A stretch of 64,000 nucleotides of DNA from contig NZ_CP009281.1 of assembly GCF_000758585.1 (NCBI RefSeq), positions 1,302,001-1,366,000 on the forward strand, in the 5' to 3' direction. The position numbers and the translations under genes were made by a program. This stretch comes from Paenibacillus sp. FSL R5-0345 (GTDB lineage: Bacteria; Bacillota; Bacilli; Paenibacillales; Paenibacillaceae). The first letter of the stretch is position 1; each line of letters opens with the position of its first letter. Of the stretch, positions 13,713-23,707 are shown piece by piece. The notes beneath the pieces are model-generated. The model did not search any database and was not told where the DNA came from. It saw nothing but the letters and a program-made list of their open reading frames with translations.

Positions 13713-15908
13713 TTGTTGAAGCTTTTTAAAGGAAAAGCTGAGTCTACAGAAAAAAAAGAAGTAACTGATTCTGAATGGGTCAGTAAGGTCGAGGAAAAGA
13801 AAAAACAAGGTGAGAATTGGGCTATCCGGAAGCAGATTCTTATCAACCTCAACTACTACATTGGAAATCAGTGGATAGGATGGAATGAACACACTCATAG
13901 CATCCACGCTTTACCTCATGATGGGCAGGAACGCATAACTCATAACGTCCTGCAGCAGCGTGTACAGACGAAGCTTGCTAAGCAGACGAAGAACCGTATC
14001 AAGTACGATGTAACACCGGACACGGGCGATCAAACACGCATTGAAGTGGCAAAAGCAGCGACGAAGTTCGTTCATTACTGGTGGGACACTGAGGAAATGG
14101 ATAAAAAGACGCGTGATATCTTCTTAAACAGTGGTGTCAAAGGTTATGCCGCTGCTAAAGTGTTTTTCGATCCCGAAGCAGGTACGGACATTACTCCGAA
14201 TGAGGATGAACCAGGATACGAAGAAGGTCAGCAGACTATAAACATTGGTGAGATTTCTTGCCGTATATGCGACCCACTCACGTTGTTCATTGACCCTGCT
14301 GCTACTTCAGATGATGAAATCAGATGGGTTGTGGAAGAAAAGCCGCGTGATATTGATTACGTTGAAGAGAAATATGGCAAGAAAGTCACGCCTGATGAGA
14401 CAGTCACATATGCACCGTCATTCGATATCAGTAATAGTGGATATGTAGACAGCACACGTAAGAATAAAAACATGGTCATGGTCCGAGAAATGTGGATGCA
14501 GCCGTGCAAAAAGTACCCAAAAGGATTAAAGGTCACTACCACACGAAGTGAGTTCTTGGATAAGGACGAAAGTGCAGGTGAGCATCCATATATCCTGTTC
14601 GGTGATATACCGGTTCCGGGTTCGCCGTTGTATAAGTCGTTTCTTGAAGCTATGTTGCCGATCCAACGCGGTTTAAACATTGCGCTTACTATGTTCTCCA
14701 CTAACCTGAAGAAGATGGGCGGAACAAAGTGGCTGGTGCCAATCGGTTCAAACGTGGATGAAGAAGAATTAAACGATGAAATCAGCGGTATCATCCATTT
14801 CAACGCTGCAACAGGCGGTAAGGTTGATCGCGTTTCTGGTGCTGATGTTCCAAACGGATTTGATCGCATAATTGAGTATTACAACAGGCTCATAGATGAT
14901 ATGTCCGGTGTGCGTGAAATCTCACAAGGTGCTTTGCCAGCTGGATTGGATACAGCGTCAGGTCTTGCGCTCATGGTTGAGCAGGAGAATGAGAAGCTTG
15001 CGGTAACCTCTCAAAACTATGAACGCGGCATGAAGAAGCTGTTAAAGCGTGTGCTTCAGCTCATGAAGAAACATTACACTGAGGAACGTTTAGGACGCAT
15101 CTTAGGTCCTGATGATGAAATTGAACTCGTTAGTTTCACTGGTTCTGATCTCAGTGGCGAGGAAGATATCAATATCATCCAAGGTTCTAGCCTTCCAGAG
15201 ATGAAAAGCGCTCAGCAAGACCGCATTATGACGATGTGGACAGCTAATGCAATTCTCACGAAAGAAGGTGCTCCTGACGCTAACACATTCCTGAAACTCA
15301 TGGGATTGGGCGATTCTACTGAGCTGTTTGAACAAAACCAATTGGACGAGAACAAATCCAAGATGGAGAATAAAACGTTTCAGGAAATGGGAGGGAATCC
15401 ACAAGCCTTGCAAATGGTACAAACGTACATGCAAGCAAAGGATGCTTACAGCCAACAAGATCAGTTGTATCAGCAAACCGTCCAGAAGGTACAGTCTATA
15501 GGTGGAGATCCTTCGCAGATTCCACCACCGCAAGTTCAACCGCCACAGCCGATACCGGGAGCGCCGATTGTTAGGGACTTCTACGATCACGATATACACA
15601 TTTACAACCATAATATCTTCCGTAAGTCCAGCGATTACGAGAGGTTACCTCCTGAGATGCAAGCATTAGTTGATGCTCACGTTCAGGAACATATGGATGC
15701 ACTGCAAGCACCAATCATTGCACAGCAACAGGCAGAGATGGCAGCTCAACAGCAACAAAGCCAACAACAGGAACAACAATCGAAGGAACAGCACCAGAGA
15801 GCCGTAGAGCTTAAAACGATGGACAACGAATCAACTATGCAAGGTGAGTTAATGAAGGCTAGAACAGCCATTCAGAGCGCTCAGATGCGTACTGCAAGTG
15901 GTCATTAA
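13713..15908 (+). CDS. Portal protein, P22/podovirus type
   Basis: 731 aa from TTG 13713 (a second TTG follows), with GAGAGGGGGTGATCT upstream. The N-terminus NLNYYIGNQW, then RITHNVLQQRVQTKLAKQTKNRIKYDV and the middle DDMSGVREISQGALPAGLDTASGLA match long podoviral portal proteins of the P22 group. Residues ~570-720 are Gln-rich and helical, like the barrel end of P22-type portals. The dodecamer forms the DNA channel at the capsid vertex and binds terminase, then the adaptor proteins encoded downstream. Confidence 0.88.
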   Translation: MLKLFKGKAESTEKKEVTDSEWVSKVEEKKKQGENWAIRKQILINLNYYIGNQWIGWNEHTHSIHALPHDGQERITHNVLQQRVQTKLAKQTKNRIKYDVTPDTGDQTRIEVAKAATKFVHYWWDTEEMDKKTRDIFLNSGVKGYAAAKVFFDPEAGTDITPNEDEPGYEEGQQTINIGEISCRICDPLTLFIDPAATSDDEIRWVVEEKPRDIDYVEEKYGKKVTPDETVTYAPSFDISNSGYVDSTRKNKNMVMVREMWMQPCKKYPKGLKVTTTRSEFLDKDESAGEHPYILFGDIPVPGSPLYKSFLEAMLPIQRGLNIALTMFSTNLKKMGGTKWLVPIGSNVDEEELNDEISGIIHFNAATGGKVDRVSGADVPNGFDRIIEYYNRLIDDMSGVREISQGALPAGLDTASGLALMVEQENEKLAVTSQNYERGMKKLLKRVLQLMKKHYTEERLGRILGPDDEIELVSFTGSDLSGEEDINIIQGSSLPEMKSAQQDRIMTMWTANAILTKEGAPDANTFLKLMGLGDSTELFEQNQLDENKSKMENKTFQEMGGNPQALQMVQTYMQAKDAYSQQDQLYQQTVQKVQSIGGDPSQIPPPQVQPPQPIPGAPIVRDFYDHDIHIYNHNIFRKSSDYERLPPEMQALVDAHVQEHMDALQAPIIAQQQAEMAAQQQQSQQQEQQSKEQHQRAVELKTMDNESTMQGELMKARTAIQSAQMRTASGH

Positions 15909-15924
15909 CCAAATATTTACCGTC

Positions 15925-15951
15925 AGGACCCTAATGAGACTTTGGGGTCCT
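15925..15951 (+). terminator. Hairpin after the portal gene
   Basis: AGGACCC (15925-15931) pairs with GGGTCCT (15945-15951), loop of 13. Followed by ATTCTATATTC, so the T-run is poor. It may dampen rather than end transcription between portal and scaffold. Confidence 0.4.
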
Positions 15952-16016
15952 ATTCTATATTCACATTTCGTCGGGCGTTAATCATCTATGGTCGCCGCAT
16001 AGAAAGGAGAACCATC

Positions 16017-16838
16017 ATGCACAAACGTTTAAAACTTGATTTACAACTGTTTTCCGAGGATGAGATTGCAGTTGAAACGGGCGTAGAAGATGCACCTGCC
16101 GCCGAGGTGTCTAGTGAAATAACTGAAGATGTGGAAACTTCCGAAACGGGCGCTAATGAAGAGGTTGCCGCCGAACCTGAGAAGCAAAACAACTTCGAAA
16201 AAGCCTTTGCCAAACGTTTAGCCGCTGAGCGAGATAAATGGCAGAAGGAAGTTTCTGAGAAATACAAGGATTATGACACGCATAAAGAGCTGAGCGAATA
16301 CATGCAGGAGCTTAATGGTGCAGACGCAATGACGCTCAAAGAAACCATCGAAATGGAAAAATTGCAAAAACGGGCTGAGAAGAACGAAACCACTCCCGAG
16401 ATGCAGAAACGTCTCGAAGCGCTTGAAGCTAAGTCAGCGAGAGCAGACGAGCTCGAAGAACAACAGGTCAAAGAATACACAAACAAGTTGTTCTGGGATG
16501 CAGCAGACAAGTTCGCAGAAGGCAAGGACATCAGCAAAGACGACCTCAATAAGTTCATGATCGAAAACGAAATCATTATATCTGATGTTACAAACCCAGA
16601 ATTGGTGGAACGTAAATTCAATATTGCTTACAACGCAATGAAGACGGAAGAGTACAAGCAGCAGCTCACAACAGCTAAAGAAACGGCTGTGAAAGAGTAT
16701 CTGCAAAGTAAGGCAGCACCACGTGTTGAGGGTAGTGGAAGCCCAGGTGTGGTCAATGAAGACACTAGCAAGATGGGTTGGAAGGATATTAACGAACGGA
16801 TTGTCGCTAGGATGAACGCAGCAAATCAATCACAATAA
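16017..16838 (+). CDS. Capsid scaffolding protein
   Basis: 273 aa from ATG 16017, chosen for AGAAAGGAG upstream and the family start MHKRLKLDLQLFSED (phage scaffolds often begin with a 'LDLQLF' motif). Acidic N-terminus, long central coiled coil (~65-200, rich in Glu/Lys/Ala), and a C-terminal basic end. It sits directly before the major capsid gene. It should guide capsid assembly and leave or be degraded before DNA packaging. Confidence 0.85.
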   Translation: MHKRLKLDLQLFSEDEIAVETGVEDAPAAEVSSEITEDVETSETGANEEVAAEPEKQNNFEKAFAKRLAAERDKWQKEVSEKYKDYDTHKELSEYMQELNGADAMTLKETIEMEKLQKRAEKNETTPEMQKRLEALEAKSARADELEEQQVKEYTNKLFWDAADKFAEGKDISKDDLNKFMIENEIIISDVTNPELVERKFNIAYNAMKTEEYKQQLTTAKETAVKEYLQSKAAPRVEGSGSPGVVNEDTSKMGWKDINERIVARMNAANQSQ

Positions 16839-16853
16839 AAGGGGAAATGACAA

Positions 16854-18044
16854 ATGGCAGGTACATTAACAACACTAGCAGACGCAATGAAAATAGATTA
16901 TCTTCCGAAGATTCGGGAGCAAGTAAATAATGGCGCTAACTACTTTGTTATGATGCTGATGAAAAAAGCTGAGACTCTTAGTGGCGGCGGTGAAAACTTT
17001 TCCATCTCACACCACTTTGGACGTAACTCCGGTGTTGGTTCAGGTACGGAGGCAGGTACACTACCAACTGCTGGTAATCAACAATACAAAAAGTCAAAAG
17101 GTAACGTTGGATACGTTCATGGACGTTTGCAAGTAACTAACGCAGCCATTCAAGCAACTAAAAAAGATGCTGCCACTTATGTGAAAGAGATGTCTGCTGA
17201 AGTCGATGGACTGATTACAGACACCAAAAACTATGTGCAACGTGCATTCTTCGGTGATGGATCTGGTAAACTGGCAACATTTGCAGTGAATACCGCAGTT
17301 AATACGCTTACTGTCGATAATGTTAAAGCGTTCTTCATTGGTCAGGTTATCGACATTATGAATACTGGAGGTACTATTTCGGCTGCTGGAAGAACTGTAA
17401 CGGCCATTAACCCTGTAGCAAAGACAATTACTGTAGATGGTGCCGCAGTAACGACAGCTGCAACGGATTTTCCGGTAGTTAAAGGAACGTATAACCTCGA
17501 CCCAATGGGGCTGTCTGGTATTATTTCGGACACCGCGACTCTTCAAACTCTTGATCCAGCGGTACACACTTGGTGGAAATCTACCATCTTGTCCGGATCA
17601 CCTGCAGGTACAGGTCGCGCAATCTCTGATGCACTACTTCGCCAATTGGTAGACTTTGTTGACTTGGCATCAGGTAAAAAGGTTGAATGGATGGCAGCAG
17701 GTCATGGGGTACGTGCAGCATATGAGGCTGTATTGACAGCAAATAAGAGATACGTTAACCCTATGCAACTAGAAGGTGGCTATACAGCACTTGAATTCGA
17801 TGGCATGCCGATCGTTGTAGATAAATACATGCCTGATAAAACGATCTTTGCTGGTAACTGGAATGACATTAACATCTATCAAACATCTGAACTAAACTGG
17901 CTGGATGAAGATGGTTCGATGTTTAACCGCGTTTCTAATACCCCTCAATACGAAGCCACGGCATTCTGGTACTACACCGTTGTGTGCCATGCTCGTAATG
18001 CTTATGCAGCACTTAAAGATATCAATATCCCAGCAGGATACTAA
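16854..18044 (+). CDS. Major capsid protein
   Basis: 396 aa; AAAGGGGAAATGACAA upstream. Begins [21 protein letters not shown]-terminal arm, then [17 protein letters not shown] and a Thr/Val-rich inserted domain (~150-205, [18 protein letters not shown]), then [11 protein letters not shown] and a C-terminal [19 protein letters not shown]. This layout fits HK97-fold capsid proteins of short-tailed phages with an inserted domain. Ends with a strong terminator, as is common after highly expressed capsid genes. Confidence 0.88.
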   Translation: MAGTLTTLADAMKIDYLPKIREQVNNGANYFVMMLMKKAETLSGGGENFSISHHFGRNSGVGSGTEAGTLPTAGNQQYKKSKGNVGYVHGRLQVTNAAIQATKKDAATYVKEMSAEVDGLITDTKNYVQRAFFGDGSGKLATFAVNTAVNTLTVDNVKAFFIGQVIDIMNTGGTISAAGRTVTAINPVAKTITVDGAAVTTAATDFPVVKGTYNLDPMGLSGIISDTATLQTLDPAVHTWWKSTILSGSPAGTGRAISDALLRQLVDFVDLASGKKVEWMAAGHGVRAAYEAVLTANKRYVNPMQLEGGYTALEFDGMPIVVDKYMPDKTIFAGNWNDINIYQTSELNWLDEDGSMFNRVSNTPQYEATAFWYYTVVCHARNAYAALKDINIPAGY

Positions 18045-18052
18045 AACACTAT

Positions 18053-18080
18053 GGAGGGCTTCGGCTCTCCTTTTCTTTTT
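18053..18080 (+). terminator. Intrinsic terminator after the capsid gene
   Basis: GGAGGGC-TTCG-GCTCTCC (18053-18070), a 7-bp stem with one G-U pair and a UUCG tetraloop, followed by TTTTCTTTTT. Read-through must reach the tail genes, so it probably lowers their level relative to capsid. Confidence 0.8.
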
Positions 18081-18090
18081 AGGAGGATCT

Positions 18091-18498
18091 ATGAACAGAC
18101 ATTATGCAGATGGATATCAGAGAGTTTTTTTGAACGACATAAATAATATCGAACAGAGATTGCAGGAGTATGACCCAGATTTATACCTTATGTGGAACCC
18201 AAAAGACGGTACATGGCTTGTAATGGATGGAGTTATGGAGATGGCCATTATGAAGATTCCTCAGATTGGACTTCCTACCATGGATGCAAGGGTATATACC
18301 AGAATTCGAGAGATACACGCACCGGGATTCAGCGCACAACAAGTCATTAAAGAAGCTGAAGAAAAGGCTGAACGCGACGAAGCAGCGTTCATTGAATCGT
18401 TATCTCATGACTTTGCTCGTGAATCCAAACGAGCTTTCATAAATGCGTATGATTATGGGCGCGAAAGTGGCGTATCTCAATATGTAAATGGGGTGTAA
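18091..18498 (+). CDS. Hypothetical virion-region protein, 135 aa
   Basis: ATG 18091 with TTTAGGAGGATCT just upstream; upstream in-frame codons lie inside the capsid gene. Begins with YQRVFLNDINNIEQRLQEYDPDLYLMWN; the C-terminal half is a long helix (AEEKAERDEAAFIESLSHDFARES). Proteins with this 'DPDLYLMWNPKDG' motif often occur between capsid and adaptor genes in Firmicutes phages. Function unknown. Confidence 0.65.
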   Translation: MNRHYADGYQRVFLNDINNIEQRLQEYDPDLYLMWNPKDGTWLVMDGVMEMAIMKIPQIGLPTMDARVYTRIREIHAPGFSAQQVIKEAEEKAERDEAAFIESLSHDFARESKRAFINAYDYGRESGVSQYVNGV

Positions 18499-18500
18499 CC

Positions 18501-19088
18501 GTGCCTACATTGGGTGAACTCAGACAACGCGTGTTCCATGCAACTAGTGGATTGTACACAGAAACGTATCATATGGACAATTTGCTTAATGACGCTTTAA
18601 ACCAGTTGGTGGAGATCGCTAAGCTTCGTGGTGTTCAGACTCTATCGCTCGTTCCTGGCACAGATACGTATACTTTAGCTGATAATTTCAAGTCTCCCGG
18701 TCAGCTGCTCGATACCACCGATCAAAACTGTGCAATACCTTATGAACTGGTTGATATCACCGAGAATCGATTTGGATACACCATAGAGAACGGTAATATC
18801 ATTATCAAACCTGTTCCGCAGCAATCGAAGGAACTCACACATTACTACTACAAATACGCCACGCAGTTAGTCAATGACTCTGATGTGCCTGAAATAGACT
18901 CGCAATACCATGACTTACTTTCAACCTATGCTTCTGGAATGATCCTGCTGTTACCGACGCTTCAGATACAGGACAAAACGATATCTGATCGTTATTTAGT
19001 AAGGTGGCAGGAAGGTAAATTGAACTTCGCTAATGACATGCAGCGCAAAAACAAAGCCACAAGAGGTCGAACGGTGAACCTGTGGTAA
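18501..19088 (+). CDS. Head-tail adaptor-like protein 1, 195 aa
   Basis: GTG 18501, two bases after the previous stop. Starts PTLGELRQRVFHATSGL.....DNLLNDALNQLVEIAKLRGVQTLSL, then a beta stretch and a C-terminal DIDSQYHD-like helix region (EIDSQYHDLLSTYASGMIL). This helical-bundle plus beta layout is that of podoviral adaptor/tail-accessory proteins that attach under the portal. Similar in layout to the next gene. Confidence 0.65.
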   Translation: MPTLGELRQRVFHATSGLYTETYHMDNLLNDALNQLVEIAKLRGVQTLSLVPGTDTYTLADNFKSPGQLLDTTDQNCAIPYELVDITENRFGYTIENGNIIIKPVPQQSKELTHYYYKYATQLVNDSDVPEIDSQYHDLLSTYASGMILLLPTLQIQDKTISDRYLVRWQEGKLNFANDMQRKNKATRGRTVNLW

Positions 19089-19103
19089 CTAGGAGGTGAC
19101 ACC

Positions 19104-19766
19104 GTGCTAACAGCCGGAGATTTAGTCCCAACCATCAAAAAACTAGCTGAGTCCTTCCTTGAAGAGATCGGTGACGAAGACAACGTTCAGAACTCGTTCA
19201 TCTTCCAGTACCTCAACCAAGGCTTGCGGAGATTAGTGCACCTTGCCTATCAACAAAAAGACTCTGATGCGATCTACATTTCGTCTGATGGTCTGCAAAT
19301 ATTCACGGTTGGTGGTGCGCCAATAACCAACATGTACTCGCCACTTCGAATATTGGATCCTCAGGGAAGAGATATGCAGAAACGTGTATCCTACGCCGAT
19401 ACTCGCGGATGGTGGAGAGAAGCAACGAACACAAACATCACAATCAAAGGGTATGCGTTAGTTACAAACCCATTGCCACAAGGTGAGCACATCTTACAGT
19501 ACCTAGCCTATCCATCAACTGTCAGCTCTCTACAGAGCCGTGTAGAGTTCCCAGACGCTGGTAGCATGGGTTTATGTTACTACGTGGCTGGATTGATCCT
19601 AGAGAGCCGCCCAACAGCCAAGGATCTGGTAAACCACTACTACGGACTGGCGGACGGTTATTGGGATATCGTATTGCTTGCGAATACAGCAGGTCGCGGA
19701 GTATCCAGCGGTGGTATGGTGCCAAGCCAAGCAGATGCTAAATACTTCTACAGTAGGAAGGTGTAG
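19104..19766 (+). CDS. Head-tail adaptor-like protein 2, 220 aa
   Basis: GTG 19104 with CTAGGAGGTGACACC upstream. Begins MLTAGDLVPTIKKLAESFLEEIGDED..NSFIFQYLNQGLRRLVHLA and ends in a helical region (GLCYYVAGLILESRPTAKDLVNHYY). Same order of elements as the 195-aa neighbour: helical, beta, helical. Probably a second ring in the short-tail connector, or a paralogue with a divided role. Confidence 0.65.
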   Translation: MLTAGDLVPTIKKLAESFLEEIGDEDNVQNSFIFQYLNQGLRRLVHLAYQQKDSDAIYISSDGLQIFTVGGAPITNMYSPLRILDPQGRDMQKRVSYADTRGWWREATNTNITIKGYALVTNPLPQGEHILQYLAYPSTVSSLQSRVEFPDAGSMGLCYYVAGLILESRPTAKDLVNHYYGLADGYWDIVLLANTAGRGVSSGGMVPSQADAKYFYSRKV

Positions 19767-19768
19767 TC

Positions 19769-21394
19769 ATGGCAGAGACACCTTTTGCAATCGAGATTAC
19801 ACCGTCACTTGGCATGAATAGCGCTCTTAACCCCGGTCAACTACCGCAGGGATCACACAGGTTGGCGCTTGATGCCTGTTTAAAGTCCATAGACACCATC
19901 GGAAAGCGTCCTGGTAGCGTACCTGTTACATCATCTGCATTAGGACAGCCGTTAACATGTCTCATGTCTTATAAAGCAGCAGCATCGAGCGTAGCGCCTG
20001 ACCTATTCGCTGTATCGGGGAATACATTGTACAAGTATTCCGCATCAGCACTCACGGCGCAGACCATGACTAACGCTTTCACCTCTTCCAACGTGTTTGG
20101 AGTCGGATACACAGACTTTGCAGAGGTGTCTAACCTCTTGTTAACCAGCGGAGGTAGCTTGCAGCAGTATACAGGAACAGAAGTGAAAAACGTAGTTCCT
20201 GCGGCAGATGATACGGGTTATGACCCAACACATCCAAGCATATTGCCGCCGAACACACTAGCAACAATCAACGCACGAGGAATTAAATATATTTGGGTGT
20301 TTACAGGTCATGTATTTGTTTCAGACGGAACCGATCTCATATGGTACTCCAAGCGATATCATTACGATTACTTCCCAGGTGGCGTTCAGTATTTCCGGTT
20401 TATTGCTGATAACGACTATGTAACGGGACCGGGGATATCATTTGGCGGCTTATGCTTGATACCCATGCGAAGACATTGGGGTGTAATCACAGGTGAAACG
20501 TTTGATGATGGAGTATCTACCAACTCATTCAAAGCAAACCAGTACCTCAATACATCTAATGGCAACATTTCATCCAGAGGTTATTGCAAAATCACATACC
20601 CTACAGGACAGCAAACAATCGCGTACATGTCTGATAACGGTGTAAATGAGATATTCGATACAGGTGTTAATGACGTTGAAACGTCCGGTACACGCCAATA
20701 CAGCACTCGTAACCTCATGGATAATAAGATCGACTTCAATAAGTACCGTTTCACAGATGCAGAAAAGGCTGCTGCAGTTGCTTCTTTCGACTCCATAAAC
20801 GGACGCTTACTAGTCGCTATAGACCGCGATACAACACACTACATGTTCGTGTATGAGACGCAAAATCAAGAGTGGTACATTTGGCGACTGCCGTGGTCTA
20901 CGAAGTCTCTTACAGAGTTTGAAGGTAATGTGTACATGGGGAATACGACAGGGCTACTTCATACGTTCAACGAGGATCTAACCAGCGATTGGGATAACGT
21001 GGGTAAATCATCAGGTACAACGGTGAAAATGTACATTGCAACGGGGCTGTTGAGTGCAGAGTTCACCGGAGAAAGCTCATATTTCCACTATCTACAGGTG
21101 GAATCAGCTATGTGGACAGTTAAATCATCGCTTGATATCGTGCTTGTGTATGGTGCAGGAGCCTTAGCATTGGACAAGGCTATCTTCAACGAGATCGGTG
21201 TATATGATGTGTCAGCTTACGACGAAGCACAGTATGCCAACCTTAGATATACAGACAATGTGAACCAAACTAAACGCAAAAAGATTCACAAAAAAGCCAA
21301 ATATGCACAGATAATATTTTCGAATGATCGAGATGAACCGATGACAATCCTCAGATACCGAATCGAGGGAACAGCATCGGGTATAGGGGGTTAA
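19769..21394 (+). CDS. Beta-propeller-like tail hub/nozzle protein, 541 aa
   Basis: ATG 19769 with AGTAGGAAGGTGTAGTC upstream. N-terminal PSLGMNSALNPGQLPQGSHRLALDACLKSIDTIGKRPG is a typical start for podoviral nozzle proteins. The remainder is almost wholly beta with repeated blades (LFAVSGNTLYKYSA; HVFVSDGTDLIWYSKR; YMSDNGVNEIFDTG; GNVYMGNTTGLLHTF), as in P22 gp10-type and related nozzle proteins. It should form the ring below the adaptors that carries the tail spikes. Confidence 0.7.
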   Translation: MAETPFAIEITPSLGMNSALNPGQLPQGSHRLALDACLKSIDTIGKRPGSVPVTSSALGQPLTCLMSYKAAASSVAPDLFAVSGNTLYKYSASALTAQTMTNAFTSSNVFGVGYTDFAEVSNLLLTSGGSLQQYTGTEVKNVVPAADDTGYDPTHPSILPPNTLATINARGIKYIWVFTGHVFVSDGTDLIWYSKRYHYDYFPGGVQYFRFIADNDYVTGPGISFGGLCLIPMRRHWGVITGETFDDGVSTNSFKANQYLNTSNGNISSRGYCKITYPTGQQTIAYMSDNGVNEIFDTGVNDVETSGTRQYSTRNLMDNKIDFNKYRFTDAEKAAAVASFDSINGRLLVAIDRDTTHYMFVYETQNQEWYIWRLPWSTKSLTEFEGNVYMGNTTGLLHTFNEDLTSDWDNVGKSSGTTVKMYIATGLLSAEFTGESSYFHYLQVESAMWTVKSSLDIVLVYGAGALALDKAIFNEIGVYDVSAYDEAQYANLRYTDNVNQTKRKKIHKKAKYAQIIFSNDRDEPMTILRYRIEGTASGIGG

Positions 21395-21397
21395 TGA

Positions 21398-23632
21398 ATG
21401 CCGAATGTACCTATGACAAACGTAAATGCGTACTATTCCAATACTTCTCCAGGTAACACCATACTATCAAATGTCATTGATGCAGCTATTCAAGACATTG
21501 TACAGGCAATTAACGATAACTGGGCGATATATGAATCGTTCGTTACTAATGTGACCTTGCCAATACCGGATCAATCTATTGTAGAAAGACATATTCGTAA
21601 CTTAGCGATCACTAATCCTAAGCTGGCACCATCAGCAGTGACAAATGATAAGATTGCTGACAGTACAATTACGGCTGCTAAACTTGCTGATTTGTTAATT
21701 ACAACTGCTAAATTAGCAGATTTGAGTGTTACCAATGGTAAGTTGGTAGCTTCAGCAGTAACAGGAGATAAGATAGCTAATTCGACGATCACGACTGATA
21801 AGTTACAGGACCTTTTGATTACGACTGCTAAACTTGCGGAACAATCGGTTACTGAGCCAAAACTTGGAACTAGTTCGGTAAGTTCCAGAGCTTTAGCACC
21901 ACAATCGGTGCAAGCCAGACACATAGATCAATCGATTTTAAATCCAATTACTGATGCTGGTATACAGGTTAAGTTTGGGTTGATTGATGAACAGTTGGCG
22001 GATATAGAGTCACGACTTGCCATAGATATCCGGGCTTTTGACTTTGGAATTTTGCCTGGAGAGATTGTGGACGAAGAAAAGCTTGCAGCATTTTTTATGC
22101 ATTGTAACGAGAACAACGGAAGAGCAGTGTTTGATTCGGGGACGTACTACTACACCGGGTGGAATTACCAGGTTCCTAAGTATGGGATACTGGGGCAGGG
22201 GAGAAGACAGACAGTGTTCAGTTTACCGGAACATGATGCTTCCGGGTTTGCGTTCACTTATGGAGAGTTTAACAATTGGTTCGGAGTACTAGGAGATGTA
22301 GAAGGAATTTACTTTTCATCCCCCGATAATTCGAGCGGAAATATCATGAAAATAACAACTCCCTCAAGAAATTTTAAGATATCAAGCTGCGGTTTTCGAG
22401 TAGGTAAAGGTGACGGGATTAGTTTGGAACAGACATACTATATGCACTTGTCTGATTGCGTGTTTGAGGGTCCATACAACGGAAACTTACCTACAAGTCT
22501 GAGCGACATGCTGGTTGGCACTGGCATACGATCTTTAGGGACTGCGGCTACGGCATTTAACAATGGAATCACTATAACTAAGTGTGATTTTAGATATTTA
22601 AGTCAAGTGTGGCGTTCAGCGTCCGACGGGTTTCATGGATCGAACGCAATGTTGATGGTAGGTTGCTTTTTTGAACAGATCGGCGATTGCGTATTTCACA
22701 CACAGGGATTTAGATTTCATTTTGACTCTTGCTATGCAGAGGCACTTGATCGAAATCGGAATGTCACCGGTCGTCCAAATCAAAGTAACAATGTTTTCTG
22801 GTTTGGTGGAGGAGGGCCAAGTATCTTCACGAACTGTTTGATTGATTTATCTGGAGCTCGTAGCAATTCTTATATGCTAGAACACTACGTTGGTATTCTC
22901 ACATTCAATGGGGGATCAGTAGGTAAACCAGAAAATTACGTAACCGTATCACCGATTACCTACAGTTCAAGAGGAACGGTAGTGGACAACGGGTGCGTTG
23001 GTTTAGGGCAGAATTTGCCGTATTGGGAACATCGCTACCAACAAAATATTAATAAGTATCCCTACTTTGCTGGAGAAGAACTTTACGCGAACATGGTTAG
23101 CGAAGCAAAGTATGCGAAAAACACTCTTCATCATCAGTCTTTGCCATTGGGGTCTGCTTTTGGATTTCAACCTGTACAACCAATTGTATCGGTTGAGGGC
23201 CTGAGTGACACCAGCACACACCTAGTCGAGATCGACGCCACGATCTATAGGTACATCGTTTCAAACGGGACGTTCGCCTGGAAGAACATAATTATTCGTT
23301 TCTTGATAGATCCTACAATGCCAGCAACAATAGTTCCAACAATCCAAGAAGTGAGCAGTGGAGGAAATCAAGGTGCAGGATTTAGTGATGCGAATTTTCT
23401 GACTAAGATCGAGGCCTTCCGGAGAACAGCGGCAAGGTCAGATATGAACAGCCCGTACTACTGGCATTACCAAGTAGCAATTATGAATGAGAACAACGGT
23501 GTAGAGAAGGTTTTGGGAAATAAGGTGAAAACAAATATCATATGGCTAGCCAAAGGAGCGCGAGACACCAAGCACCCTACTTATGGTATTTATCCTCAGT
23601 CCCACGTCTCTGGAGACTCTAAGCCATCATAG
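21398..23632 (+). CDS. Tail spike / receptor-binding protein with beta-helix
   Basis: 744 aa. Residues ~1-60 are a virion-anchor region. Residues ~65-170 hold repeats of the form 'T-x-x-KLAD-L' (TNDKIADSTITAAKLADLLITTAKLAD), a triple-stranded fibre shaft common in phage tail fibres. From ~205 a pectate-lyase-like right-handed beta-helix begins (DFGILPG....AAFFMHCNENNGRAVFDSGTYYY), continuing to ~560, followed by a C-terminal domain. Such proteins bind and often degrade host surface polysaccharide. The catalytic residues cannot be assigned by eye. Probably trimeric. Confidence 0.8.
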   Translation: MPNVPMTNVNAYYSNTSPGNTILSNVIDAAIQDIVQAINDNWAIYESFVTNVTLPIPDQSIVERHIRNLAITNPKLAPSAVTNDKIADSTITAAKLADLLITTAKLADLSVTNGKLVASAVTGDKIANSTITTDKLQDLLITTAKLAEQSVTEPKLGTSSVSSRALAPQSVQARHIDQSILNPITDAGIQVKFGLIDEQLADIESRLAIDIRAFDFGILPGEIVDEEKLAAFFMHCNENNGRAVFDSGTYYYTGWNYQVPKYGILGQGRRQTVFSLPEHDASGFAFTYGEFNNWFGVLGDVEGIYFSSPDNSSGNIMKITTPSRNFKISSCGFRVGKGDGISLEQTYYMHLSDCVFEGPYNGNLPTSLSDMLVGTGIRSLGTAATAFNNGITITKCDFRYLSQVWRSASDGFHGSNAMLMVGCFFEQIGDCVFHTQGFRFHFDSCYAEALDRNRNVTGRPNQSNNVFWFGGGGPSIFTNCLIDLSGARSNSYMLEHYVGILTFNGGSVGKPENYVTVSPITYSSRGTVVDNGCVGLGQNLPYWEHRYQQNINKYPYFAGEELYANMVSEAKYAKNTLHHQSLPLGSAFGFQPVQPIVSVEGLSDTSTHLVEIDATIYRYIVSNGTFAWKNIIIRFLIDPTMPATIVPTIQEVSSGGNQGAGFSDANFLTKIEAFRRTAARSDMNSPYYWHYQVAIMNENNGVEKVLGNKVKTNIIWLAKGARDTKHPTYGIYPQSHVSGDSKPS

Positions 23633-23652
23633 GACCATATTGTTCACTAACG
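23631..23652 (+). repeat. Paired intergenic repeat, copy 1
   Basis: AGGACCATATTGTTCACTAAC at the stop of the tail-spike gene. It matches AGGACCATACTGCGCACTACC at 24362-24383 at most positions. Both lie upstream of hairpins. Confidence 0.4.
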
Positions 23653-23668
23653 TCCGATAAAGGTTTAT

Positions 23669-23703
23669 TCCCTCCTCGCGTCGAATTATGGATTCGGGAG
23701 GGA
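23669..23703 (+). promoter_or_regulatory. Hairpin that masks a ribosome binding site
   Basis: TCCCTCC (23669-23675) pairs perfectly with GGAGGGA (23697-23703), which is the ribosome binding site of the ATG at 23708. An inner stem CGAAT/ATTCG (23682-23686 with 23692-23696) stacks next to it. In this state translation should be blocked; a ribosome, a protein or temperature could open it. Inferred from base pairing. Confidence 0.5.
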
Positions 23704-23707
23704 TAAT

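Noticed and set aside
14357..14869. 170-codon minus-strand open frame opposite the portal gene
   Set aside because: Shadow of the long plus-strand portal frame; no ribosome binding site and no family pattern. Similar shadows opposite scaffold, capsid and the giant protein were also dropped.
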